Below are positions 24,540 through 32,291 of a stretch of DNA of 64,000 nucleotides, piece by piece. The position numbers and the translations under genes are program-made. Source of the DNA: Micromonospora acroterricola (lineage in GTDB: Bacteria; Actinomycetota; Actinomycetes; Mycobacteriales; Micromonosporaceae); assembly GCF_003172955.1 (NCBI RefSeq), contig NZ_QGKR01000182.1, positions 1 to 64,000 of the forward strand. Direction: 5' to 3'. Positions within the stretch are counted from its first letter, which is position 1. Each line of letters begins with the position of its first letter. The notes under the pieces are model-generated. The model was not told where the DNA came from. It saw only the letters and a list, made by a program, of their open reading frames with translations, and made no database searches.

Positions 24540-25202
24540 ATGAGTGTCGAGACCGCCCCGCGCCGCCGCCGGCTGGAGCCGGACGCCCGGCGTGGGCAGA
24601 TCCTGGCCTGCGCGGTCCGGCTGTTCGGCGAGCGCGCATACCCGGACGTGTCGACCACCGACATCGCGCGGGAGGCCGGCGTCGCGCGCGGCCTGGTCAA
24701 CCACTACTTCGGCACCAAGAAGGACCTCTACCTGGAGGTCGTCCGGGTCATGGTGACCATCCCCGAGGTAGCCCTGGAGCGGCTGCCCAAGGGCGACCTG
24801 GGTACCCGGGTCGACGCCAGCGTCTCCTGGTTCCTCGACGTGGTCTCCCGGCACAGCACCTCCTGGCTGGCGGCCGTCACCGCCCGCGGGATGGGCGGCG
24901 ACGCCGACGTGGAGCGGGTGCTCGCCGAGGCCGAGGAGGTGGCCGCGGACCGGATTCTGGTCGCCGTCGGCCTGGCCGAGGAGGCGGAGCACCGCGAGGA
25001 GTTGCGCGGGATGGTCCGGGCGTACGGCGGGCTCGCGACCTCGACCGCGCGGGAGTGGCTCCAGCGCGGCGCGCTGACCCGGGCCCAGGTGCACGTACTG
25101 CTCACCACCACGCTGCTGACCATCGTCGAGCAGGTCATCCCGGCCGTCATCGCGGGCGCCAGCGCTCAGGCCGCGCGGCGGTCGGCCGCCTGCGCCGGGT
25201 AG
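24540..25202 (+). CDS. TetR/AcrR family transcriptional regulator
   Basis: A 220-residue repressor. Residues about 17-63 form the HTH: RRGQILACAVRLFGERAYPDVSTTDIAREAGVARGLVNHYFGTKKDLY, with the TetR signature clear. The C-terminal ligand domain (TLLTIVEQVI) is helical and diverse, so the ligand is unknown; an acyl-CoA is plausible from the neighbouring divergent acyl-CoA dehydrogenase. Its 3' end overlaps the convergent zinc-finger gene by 37 bp. The ATG at 24540 directly precedes the domain. Confidence 0.92.
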   Translation: MSVETAPRRRRLEPDARRGQILACAVRLFGERAYPDVSTTDIAREAGVARGLVNHYFGTKKDLYLEVVRVMVTIPEVALERLPKGDLGTRVDASVSWFLDVVSRHSTSWLAAVTARGMGGDADVERVLAEAEEVAADRILVAVGLAEEAEHREELRGMVRAYGGLATSTAREWLQRGALTRAQVHVLLTTTLLTIVEQVIPAVIAGASAQAARRSAACAG

Positions 25203-25930
25203 GCCTCGGATCGGACCACCCGCAGCGGCCGGTCGACCTCGTCCGCCCGGAACCGCCACCGCGAGGGCACCGGCTGCCGCTGCGGCGCAGGGCCTCCGGG
25301 GCGCAGCCCGGGGCGGGACAGCAGCACGGTGATCAGGTAACCGACCACCAGGAAGCCGTGGCTGACCAGCCGCTCCCCGCCCACCGTGCCGGTGGCGAGG
25401 TCGTTGACCGAGAGCAGCAGCAGCGTGCCGACGAACGCGCTGAGCATCGGCAGCAGGCCGGCCGGTGGGCTGCGGCGGACCGCCACGAAGAGGAAGCCAG
25501 CGCCCACCGCCACGTTCCACGCGGCCGACTCGTGCCACAGGTGCTGGCCGGCGGGGTGCAGGTGATCGGCGGCAGCGCCCCGGCCCACCTGGGCCAGGCC
25601 GAGCACGAGCTGCACGGCGCCGAGCAGCCCGAGCGCCGCGCGGAGCCCGGCGACCAGGCGGCCACGCCGTACCGCGCCCGGCCGCCACCGCCACCGCCAC
25701 CGCCGCCGGGCGGCTGGTGGCGCGGCGGCGGCGAGGATCGCCTCGGTTCGGTCGGGAGGTTCGGTGACCAACCGGGTACGCACCCGACGGGTCACCGCGG
25801 CCGCCACCGTGAACCAGGCCCGGCAGTCGGCACACCCGTCCAGGTGTCGCTGCGCCGTCTCCCGTTCCTCGGCGGTCTCCTCCCCGTCCAACTGCGCGGA
25901 CAGGACCTCCCGCCACTGCTCACACCCCAT
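25166..25930 (-). CDS. Zinc-finger (zf-HC2) membrane protein, anti-sigma-like
   Basis: A 254-residue protein. The N-terminus is a putative zinc-finger of anti-sigma type: MGCEQWREVLSAQLDGEE and H-x3-C-x2-C (HLDGCADC), followed by a linker rich in Arg/Trp. The C-terminal half has about four membrane spans (LRAALGLLGAVQLVLGLAQ, WNVAVGAGFLFVAV, LPMLSAFVGTLLLLSV, FLVVGYLITVLLS). No sigma-factor gene is next to it, so its partner is unknown. ATG at 25930 is the family start, although no good ribosome site is seen. Confidence 0.82.
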   Translation of the reverse strand: MGCEQWREVLSAQLDGEETAEERETAQRHLDGCADCRAWFTVAAAVTRRVRTRLVTEPPDRTEAILAAAAPPAARRRWRWRWRPGAVRRGRLVAGLRAALGLLGAVQLVLGLAQVGRGAAADHLHPAGQHLWHESAAWNVAVGAGFLFVAVRRSPPAGLLPMLSAFVGTLLLLSVNDLATGTVGGERLVSHGFLVVGYLITVLLSRPGLRPGGPAPQRQPVPSRWRFRADEVDRPLRVVRSEAYPAQAADRRAA

Positions 25931-26002
25931 GTACGGGTAGTCGGTCCAGCCGCCGCTCCGGTTCCCGGCGGCCCGGGACCGCTGTGGAATACTCGCCGGA
26001 CC

Positions 26003-27043
26003 ATGACGCGCTACGGCCTGCTGATCCTGCCCTCCACCAACCGGGTGTACGCCCGCTCCGCGATCGACCTCACCCAGGCCGAGCTGGAGATCTTCGGCCG
26101 TTCGGCGCTCGATGGCCGGATCGGCGACGTGGGCACGACGACGGTCGGCGGGGCCACCTACCTCACCTTCGCCGGTGACGGGCTGACCGAGCGGGACCTG
26201 TCCCTGCTGGGCAACCTCTCCGCCGGGTACGCGCTGTTCGAGGTCGTCGGCGAGCTGCTGCGCCCGGTCGACTGGAGCCGGCTGGACCGGTACGACGACG
26301 ACCTGATCACCATCCAGAAGTACCCGGGCAAGACCAACGAGCAGTTCACGAAGCTGCTGCTCAACGTCACCCTGCTCGCCTCGGACTGGGCCGGTGAGCT
26401 GACCACCCGGCGCTTCCGGGTGCTCGACCCGCTCTGCGGTCGCGGCACGACCCTCAACCAGGCGCTGATGTACGGCTTCGACGCCGCCGGCGTGGAGCGC
26501 GACCAGAAGGACGTCGAGGCGTACCGGGCGTTCATCACCACCTGGCTGAAGCAGAAGCGGATCAAGCACCGGGTGCTGGAGTCGGGGCCGGTGCGGCGGG
26601 AGCGCAAGGTGGTCGGCCGGCGGGTGCGGATCGAGCTGGCGCCGACGCGCGAGGAGCACAAGGCGGGCCAGCTCCACCTGCTGGACGTGGTCAACGCCGA
26701 CACGACCCGCGCCGCGGAGTTCTTCCGGCCGGAGACGTTCGACCTGGTCGTGGCCGACGCGCCGTACGGCGTACAGCATGGCAGCCGGACCGCCGAGCAC
26801 GGCCTGACGCGGGACCCGCTGGCGCTGCTCGCGGACGCCGCGCCGGTCTGGGCGCGGTTGCTGCGACCCGGCGGGGCGCTCGGCATCTCCTGGAACACCC
26901 ACGTCGCCGGGCGGGACGACGCGGCGGCGGCGCTGGAGGCGGCCGGCCTGACCGTGGTCGACGCGGAGCCGTACCGCGCGCTGCGGCACCGGGTGGACCA
27001 GTCGATCATGCGTGACGTGCTGGTGGCCCGCCGCGCGGCCTGA
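26003..27043 (+). CDS. TRM11-like RNA/DNA methyltransferase
   Basis: A 346-residue SAM-dependent methyltransferase. The N-terminal 130 residues (LLILPSTNRVYARSA... LLNVTLLA) form a recognition part. The catalytic Rossmann domain has FRVLDPLCGRGTTLNQAL (SAM binding) and the active-site motif VVADAPYG, a variant of the N6/N2-methylase D-P-P-Y with Ala for the first Pro. The family is usually annotated as TRM11-like tRNA methyltransferase; the substrate here is not known. It is divergent from the zinc-finger gene across 72 bp. Confidence 0.86.
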   Translation: MTRYGLLILPSTNRVYARSAIDLTQAELEIFGRSALDGRIGDVGTTTVGGATYLTFAGDGLTERDLSLLGNLSAGYALFEVVGELLRPVDWSRLDRYDDDLITIQKYPGKTNEQFTKLLLNVTLLASDWAGELTTRRFRVLDPLCGRGTTLNQALMYGFDAAGVERDQKDVEAYRAFITTWLKQKRIKHRVLESGPVRRERKVVGRRVRIELAPTREEHKAGQLHLLDVVNADTTRAAEFFRPETFDLVVADAPYGVQHGSRTAEHGLTRDPLALLADAAPVWARLLRPGGALGISWNTHVAGRDDAAAALEAAGLTVVDAEPYRALRHRVDQSIMRDVLVARRAA

Positions 27044-27286
27044 CGCGGCCCGCCTCTTCTCCTTCCTTCCGCCCGCGCCCGGGCAGCCGCCGCACCCCGC
27101 CGTACCCGGGGGGTTTGTGCGGCATTTCACCTGTTCAGGGCGCGGGTGTGAAAACCGCGTCAAGAAATGGACCGCCGCCGTCATGGTCGCGTTATGACCC
27201 CTGTCGGCGGGGAGGCGACGGGGCTTTGATTGCCCCGCGCGACCGGGAGGCGGTCGCGACGAACCTTTCCGGTCTGAGGAGTCAGC
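27044..27286 (+). promoter_or_regulatory. kdp promoter and structured leader
   Basis: This 243-bp region should contain the kdp promoter and the KdpE site. A GTCAT-n9-ATGAC repeat lies at 27180-27198. Between 27198 and 27258 several stems are possible: A, CCCC-T-GTCG (27198-27206) with CGAC-G-GGG (27216-27223); B, CGGGGC (27219-27224) with GCCCCG (27232-27237); C, CGCGACCG (27238-27245) with CGGTCGCG (27251-27258). A and B cannot form together. GAGGAG at 27275-27280 serves the first ORF. Confidence 0.5.
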
Positions 27287-27370
27287 GTGTCTGACGTGGT
27301 GTTCGTGCTCCTGACGGTGGCGCTGTTCGCAGTGCTCGCCCTGGTCGTGCGGGCGGTGGAGAAGCTGTGA
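27287..27370 (+). CDS. 27-residue KdpF-like membrane peptide preceding kdpF
   Basis: A tiny ORF starting with GTG six bases after GAGGAG. It encodes a single membrane helix, [20 protein letters not shown], followed by RAVEKL. It overlaps the start of the kdpF ORF by 4 nt (GTGA). It resembles KdpF in size and topology but lacks the PERF ending. Either a second mini-subunit of the KdpFABC complex or a leader peptide coupling translation; the sequence cannot decide. Confidence 0.7.
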   Translation: MSDVVFVLLTVALFAVLALVVRAVEKL

Positions 27371-27456
27371 GTGCCGTCAATGCCGTGGGCCTGGTGCTCG
27401 CGATCGTCCTGGGCGCGTTCCTGGTCTTCGCCCTGTTGTTTCCGGAGCGCTTCTGA
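27367..27456 (+). CDS. kdpF: Potassium-transporting ATPase subunit KdpF
   Basis: A 29-residue peptide with one membrane helix ([19 protein letters not shown]) and the C-terminal PERF typical of actinobacterial KdpF. KdpF stabilises the KdpFABC potassium pump in the membrane. Its stop codon shares one base with the kdpA start (TGATG), so translation is coupled. Confidence 0.9.
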   Translation: MSAVNAVGLVLAIVLGAFLVFALLFPERF

Positions 27457-29111
27457 TGACCACGACAACAGCGGGCGTCATCTTCGTGCTGACGCTGGTG
27501 GCGGCCCTGGTCGCCGTCTACAAGCCGTTCGGCGACTACATGTTCCGGGCGGTGTCCGGCACCCGGCAGTCCCGGGTCGAGCGGGGCGTCTTCCGCCTGG
27601 TCGGGGTCAACCCGGCCGCCGAGCAGAGCTGGGGCGTGTACGCCCGCAGCGTGCTGGCGTTCTCGGCGGTCTCGATCCTGTTCCTGTACCTGTTCCAGCG
27701 GGTGCAGAACCACCTGTGGTTGTCCCTGGGCTTCGACCCGGTGGTGCCGCACGGCGCGTGGAACACCGCCGTGTCGTTCGTGACCAACACCAACTGGCAG
27801 TCGTACTCCGGTGAGTCGACGATGGGCCACCTGGTGCAGATGGCCGGCCTCGCGGTGCAGAACTTCGTCTCGGCGGCGGTCGGCATCGCGGTGGCAGTGG
27901 CGCTGCTCCGCGGCTTCGCCCGCAGCCGCACCGGCCAGCTGGGCAACTTCTGGGTCGACCTGACCCGGATCACGCTGCGGATCCTGCTGCCGGTCGCGGT
28001 GCTCGGCGCGATCGCGCTGATGATCGGCGGGGTGGTGCAGAACCTCTCCGCCGGCACCGACGTGACGACGCTGACTGGCGGCGCCCAGACCATCACCGGC
28101 GGCCCGGTGGCCAGCCAGGAAGTGGTCAAGCTGCTGGGCACCAACGGTGGCGGCTTCTACAACGTCAACAGCGCCCACCCGTTCGAGAACCCGACCACGT
28201 GGACGAACTGGCTGGAGATCTTCCTGATCCTCCTGATCCCGTTCAGCATGCCCCGGGTGTTCGGCCGGATGGTCGGCCAGAACCGCCAGGGCTACGCCAT
28301 CGCCGCGGTGATGGCGATCCTGGCCGTCGCCAGCGTCGCCCTCACCAACATCTTCGAGCTGAGCGGCCACGGCACGGTGCCGCAGGCGGTCGGCGCGGCG
28401 CTGGAGGGCAAGGAGGTCCGGTTCGACGTGTCGAACTCGGCCACCTTCGCCGCCGCCACGACGCTGACCTCGACCGGCGCGGTGAACTCGTTCCACGACT
28501 CGTTCACCCCGCTCGGCGGCATGATGACGATGGTCAACATGATGCTCGGCGAGGTCGCCCCGGGCGGTACGGGTTCCGGCCTCTACGGCCTGCTCATCCT
28601 CGCGGTGATCACGGTTTTCGTGGCCGGGCTGATGGTGGGCCGGACGCCGGAGTACCTGGGCAAGAAGATCGGCTCGCGGGAGATCAAGTTCGCCTCGCTC
28701 TACTTCCTGATCACGCTGATCCTGGTGCTCGTCGGCACAGCGGCCGCGTTCGCCACCGGCAACAACTCCACCGCGCTCAACGTCGGGCCGCACGGCCTCT
28801 CCGAGGTCCTGTACGCGTTCACCTCGGCCAGCAACAACAACGGCTCGGCCTTCGGCGGCATCACCGTCAACACCACCTGGTGGGACACCGCGCTCGGGTT
28901 GTGCATGCTGCTCGGCCGCTTCCTGCCGATCATCTTCGTGCTCGCGTTGGCCGGCTCGCTGGCCCGCCAGGCACCCACCCCCGCGTCCGAGGGCACCCTG
29001 CCGACCCACCGACCGCTGTTCATCGGGATGGTCGTCGGCGTCACGGTGGTCCTCGTCGCGCTGACCTTCCTTCCCGCACTCGCGCTCGGCCCGCTGGCTG
29101 AGGGGCTGTGA
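27456..29111 (+). CDS. kdpA: Potassium-transporting ATPase potassium-binding subunit KdpA
   Basis: A 551-residue membrane protein of the superfamily of K+ transporters with ten spans, forming the high-affinity selectivity filter of KdpFABC. Family stretches are visible: [47 protein letters not shown] and [12 protein letters not shown], which contain the four filter loops. It sits between kdpF and kdpB with overlaps of 1 and 4 nt. The whole operon should respond to KdpDE at low potassium or osmotic stress. Confidence 0.97.
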   Translation: MTTTTAGVIFVLTLVAALVAVYKPFGDYMFRAVSGTRQSRVERGVFRLVGVNPAAEQSWGVYARSVLAFSAVSILFLYLFQRVQNHLWLSLGFDPVVPHGAWNTAVSFVTNTNWQSYSGESTMGHLVQMAGLAVQNFVSAAVGIAVAVALLRGFARSRTGQLGNFWVDLTRITLRILLPVAVLGAIALMIGGVVQNLSAGTDVTTLTGGAQTITGGPVASQEVVKLLGTNGGGFYNVNSAHPFENPTTWTNWLEIFLILLIPFSMPRVFGRMVGQNRQGYAIAAVMAILAVASVALTNIFELSGHGTVPQAVGAALEGKEVRFDVSNSATFAAATTLTSTGAVNSFHDSFTPLGGMMTMVNMMLGEVAPGGTGSGLYGLLILAVITVFVAGLMVGRTPEYLGKKIGSREIKFASLYFLITLILVLVGTAAAFATGNNSTALNVGPHGLSEVLYAFTSASNNNGSAFGGITVNTTWWDTALGLCMLLGRFLPIIFVLALAGSLARQAPTPASEGTLPTHRPLFIGMVVGVTVVLVALTFLPALALGPLAEGL

Positions 29112-31339
29112 CCATCATGAGGAACGAGGACATGTCCGTCACCTCCGTGACATCCGGGGCCGGCGAGCAACCGACCGCCGGCACCCCGGCGACCCAGGGC
29201 AACCGGGTCGGCGGGGGCCTGCTCGACCCGAAGCAGCTGATCCGGTCCCTGCCGGACGCCGCGCGCAAGCTCAACCCGACCACCCTGTGGCGCAACCCGG
29301 TGATGCTGCTCGTCGAGGTCGGCGCGGCCTTCACCACCGTCCTGGCGGTGACCGACCCGTCGGTGTTCGCCTGGGCGATCACCATCTGGCTCTGGCTCAC
29401 CGTGCTCTTCGCCAACCTGGCCGAGGCGGTCGCGGAGGGCCGGGGCAAGGCCCAGGCCGCCGCGCTGCGGCAGGCCAAGCAGGACACCATCGCCACCCGG
29501 CTGGTCGGCTGGACGCCGGGCGCCCGGGCCAACACCTACACCGACGAGGCGGTGCCCGCGCCGCAGCTACGCCAGGGCGACATCGTGCTGGTCGAGGCGG
29601 GCGGCATCATCCCCGGTGACGGCGACATCGTCGAAGGCATCGCCAGCGTCGACGAGTCGGCCATCACCGGCGAGTCGGCCCCGGTCATCCGGGAGTCCGG
29701 TGGCGACCGCAGCGCGGTCACGGGCGGCACCAAGGTGCTCTCCGACCGGATCGTCGTGAAGATCACCCAGAAGCCGGGGGAGAGCTTCATCGACCGGATG
29801 ATCGCCCTGGTCGAGGGGGCGAACCGGCAGAAGACGCCGAACGAGATCGCGCTGAACATCCTGCTCGCCGCGCTCACGATCATCTTCCTGCTGGCCGTGG
29901 TCACGCTTCAGCCGCTAGCCATCTTCTCCAAGGCGTACCAGGCGGCGGCACCGGACAGCGGCGCGATCACCGACTCCGGTGTCACCGGGGTGGTCCTGAT
30001 CTCGCTGCTGGTCTGCCTGATCCCCACCACCATCGGCGCGCTGCTCTCCGCCATCGGCATCGCCGGCATGGACCGGCTCGTGCAGCGCAACGTGCTGGCC
30101 ATGAGCGGCCGGGCCGTCGAGGCGGCCGGCGACGTCAACACCCTGCTGCTGGACAAGACCGGCACCATCACGCTGGGCAACCGGCAGGCCGCCGAGTTCG
30201 TACCGGTCGAGGGCGTCACCGCCGCGACCGTGGCGGACGCCGCGCAACTGTCCAGCCTCGCCGACGAGACCCCGGAGGGTCGCTCGGTGGTGGTGCTGGC
30301 GAAGAACGAGTTCGGGCTGCGGGAGCGCGAGCCCGGCGTGATGCCGCACGCCACCTTCGTCCCGTTCACCGCCCAGACCCGGATGAGCGGCGTCGACCTG
30401 ACCCCGGACGGCAGCGTCGACGGCGGCGCGGTCGGCACGGCGCGCCGGGTCCGCAAGGGCGCTGCCGCCGCGGTGATGAAGTGGGTCCGCGAGAACGGCG
30501 GGCACCCCACCGAGCAGGTCGGCGAGATCGTGGACGCGATCAGCGGCACCGGCGGGACTCCGCTGGTCGTGGCCGAGCACCTCGACGGCGAGCCGGCCCG
30601 CGCGTTGGGCGTCATCCACCTCAAGGACGTCGTCAAGTCCGGCATGCGGGAGCGGTTCGACGAGATGCGCCGGATGGGCATCCGGACCGTGATGATCACC
30701 GGTGACAACCCGCGTACCGCGAAGGCGATCGCGGACGAGGCCGGGGTGGACGACTTCCTGGCCGAGGCGACGCCCGAGGACAAGCTCGCGCTGATCAAGC
30801 GGGAGCAGGAGGGCGGTCGGCTGGTCGCGATGACCGGCGACGGCACCAACGACGCGCCGGCGCTCGCGCAGGCCGACGTCGGGGTGGCGATGAACACCGG
30901 CACGTCGGCCGCCAAGGAGGCCGGCAACATGGTCGACCTCGATTCCGACCCGACCAAGCTGATCGAGATCGTGGAGATCGGCAAGCAGTTGCTGATCACG
31001 CGGGGCGCGCTGACCACGTTCAGCATCGCCAACGACATCGCGAAGTACTTCGCGATCATCCCGGCCATGTTCGCCGGCCTCTACCCGAGCCTCGACGCGC
31101 TCAACATCATGCGGCTGTCCAGCCCGGAGTCGGCGATCCTGGCCGCCGTCATCTTCAACGCCCTGGTGATCATCGCGCTGATCCCGCTCGCCCTGCGCGG
31201 CGTGCGGTACCGGCCGGCCGCCGCGTCGAAGCTGCTCAGCCGCAACCTGTGGCTCTACGGACTGGGCGGCATCATCGTGCCGTTCGTCGGGATCAAGCTC
31301 ATCGACCTGCTCATCCAGTTCATCCCGGGGATTTCGTGA
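29108..31339 (+). CDS. kdpB: Potassium-transporting ATPase ATP-binding subunit KdpB
   Basis: A 743-residue P-type ATPase that energises uptake of K+ by KdpA. Visible motifs are ITGES (actuator), [19 protein letters not shown] in the membrane, phospho-acceptor Asp349 in [12 protein letters not shown], and [20 protein letters not shown]. The N-terminal 45 residues are disordered. The GTG at 29108 overlaps kdpA by 4 nt; a later ATG at 29132, behind AGGAACGAGG, could be the true start and would remove eight residues. Confidence 0.96.
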   Translation: MTIMRNEDMSVTSVTSGAGEQPTAGTPATQGNRVGGGLLDPKQLIRSLPDAARKLNPTTLWRNPVMLLVEVGAAFTTVLAVTDPSVFAWAITIWLWLTVLFANLAEAVAEGRGKAQAAALRQAKQDTIATRLVGWTPGARANTYTDEAVPAPQLRQGDIVLVEAGGIIPGDGDIVEGIASVDESAITGESAPVIRESGGDRSAVTGGTKVLSDRIVVKITQKPGESFIDRMIALVEGANRQKTPNEIALNILLAALTIIFLLAVVTLQPLAIFSKAYQAAAPDSGAITDSGVTGVVLISLLVCLIPTTIGALLSAIGIAGMDRLVQRNVLAMSGRAVEAAGDVNTLLLDKTGTITLGNRQAAEFVPVEGVTAATVADAAQLSSLADETPEGRSVVVLAKNEFGLREREPGVMPHATFVPFTAQTRMSGVDLTPDGSVDGGAVGTARRVRKGAAAAVMKWVRENGGHPTEQVGEIVDAISGTGGTPLVVAEHLDGEPARALGVIHLKDVVKSGMRERFDEMRRMGIRTVMITGDNPRTAKAIADEAGVDDFLAEATPEDKLALIKREQEGGRLVAMTGDGTNDAPALAQADVGVAMNTGTSAAKEAGNMVDLDSDPTKLIEIVEIGKQLLITRGALTTFSIANDIAKYFAIIPAMFAGLYPSLDALNIMRLSSPESAILAAVIFNALVIIALIPLALRGVRYRPAAASKLLSRNLWLYGLGGIIVPFVGIKLIDLLIQFIPGIS

Positions 31340-32220
31340 TGCGCCTACCCACCTGGCTCGCCCAACACCTCGCCGCCCTGCGCGCCCTGCTCGTCTTCAC
31401 GGTGCTGCTCGGGTTGGTCTATCCGCTGGCCCTGGTCGCGCTCGGGCAGGTGCCCGGCCTCAACCACCGGACCGACGGCTCACTGATCGACGCCGGCGGC
31501 ACGACGGTCGGCAGCTCGCTGATCGGCCAGTCCTTCACCGACGCCGACGGCAACCCCGTCCCGCGGTACTTCCAGTCCCGCCCCTCCGCCGCCGGCGACG
31601 GCTACGACCCCACCTCCACCTCGGCCAGCAACCTCGGCCCGGAGAGCGTGGTCGACACCATCGCCACCGACCCGGAGGAGTCCAGCGAGAGCCTGCTCAC
31701 CCAGGTCTGCGGGCGCAGCAGGGACATCGGCGAGCTCAACGGCGTCGACGGCCGGCGGCCGTTCTGCACCGCCGACGGGGTGGGCGCCGTGCTCGCGGTC
31801 TTCCGCGCCGACGGTCTGACCGGCCCGGTGACCCGGGTGGTCAGCGTGAACCAGGCCGCCCCGTCCACCCCGTTCGTCCCCTCCTACGAGGGCGTGCCGG
31901 TGGAGCTGGCCCGGCCCGGCGAGGACTACGTGGCCGCCGGTGGCGTGGTCACCCCGATCCGGGGCGACGCCCCCGCCGACCCGGCCGTTCCCGCCGACGC
32001 GGTCACCGCCAGCGGCAGCGGCCTCGACCCGCAGATCAGCCCGGCGTACGCCGAGTTGCAGGTGAACCGGGTCGCGCGCGAGCGCGGCGCGGACCCGGCG
32101 GCGATCCGCAGGCTGGTGGACGAGCACACCAGCGGGCGAGGGCTCGGCTTCATGGGCCAGCCCGGGGTCAACGTGCTTGAGCTCAACATCGCGTTGGACG
32201 AGCAGTTCCCGGCACGCTGA
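31339..32220 (+). CDS. kdpC: Potassium-transporting ATPase subunit KdpC (long form)
   Basis: A 293-residue subunit with one N-terminal membrane helix (LLVFTVLLGLVYPLALVAL) and an outside domain. Core KdpC motifs are YFQSRPSAAGDGYDPTSTSASNLGP, then, after a long insertion, PADAVTASGSGLDPQISPAYA and VNVLELNIALDE. Relative to the roughly 190-residue enterobacterial protein, about 100 extra residues (about 100-200) lie between these blocks and contain two Cys (QVCGRS, RPFCTA). Start overlaps kdpB by one base. A hairpin separates it from kdpD. Confidence 0.95.
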   Translation: MRLPTWLAQHLAALRALLVFTVLLGLVYPLALVALGQVPGLNHRTDGSLIDAGGTTVGSSLIGQSFTDADGNPVPRYFQSRPSAAGDGYDPTSTSASNLGPESVVDTIATDPEESSESLLTQVCGRSRDIGELNGVDGRRPFCTADGVGAVLAVFRADGLTGPVTRVVSVNQAAPSTPFVPSYEGVPVELARPGEDYVAAGGVVTPIRGDAPADPAVPADAVTASGSGLDPQISPAYAELQVNRVARERGADPAAIRRLVDEHTSGRGLGFMGQPGVNVLELNIALDEQFPAR

Positions 32221-32228
32221 CCTCGTGC

Positions 32229-32266
32229 GGAAGGGCCCCTTCGAATCGTGAAGAAGGGGCCCTTCC
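32229..32266 (+). terminator. Hairpin between kdpC and kdpD
   Basis: GGAAGGGCCCCTT (32229-32241) pairs perfectly with AAGGGGCCCTTCC (32254-32266). It can stop transcription after kdpC or reduce read-through into kdpDE, giving less regulator than pump. Confidence 0.7.
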
Positions 32267-32291
32267 TCTCTGATCGGAGAGGATTGTTCCC

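Noticed and set aside
29132-29134. Downstream ATG as the only start of kdpB
   Set aside because: Possible, but the GTG at 29108 gives the GTGA coupling used through the operon; kept as an alternative.
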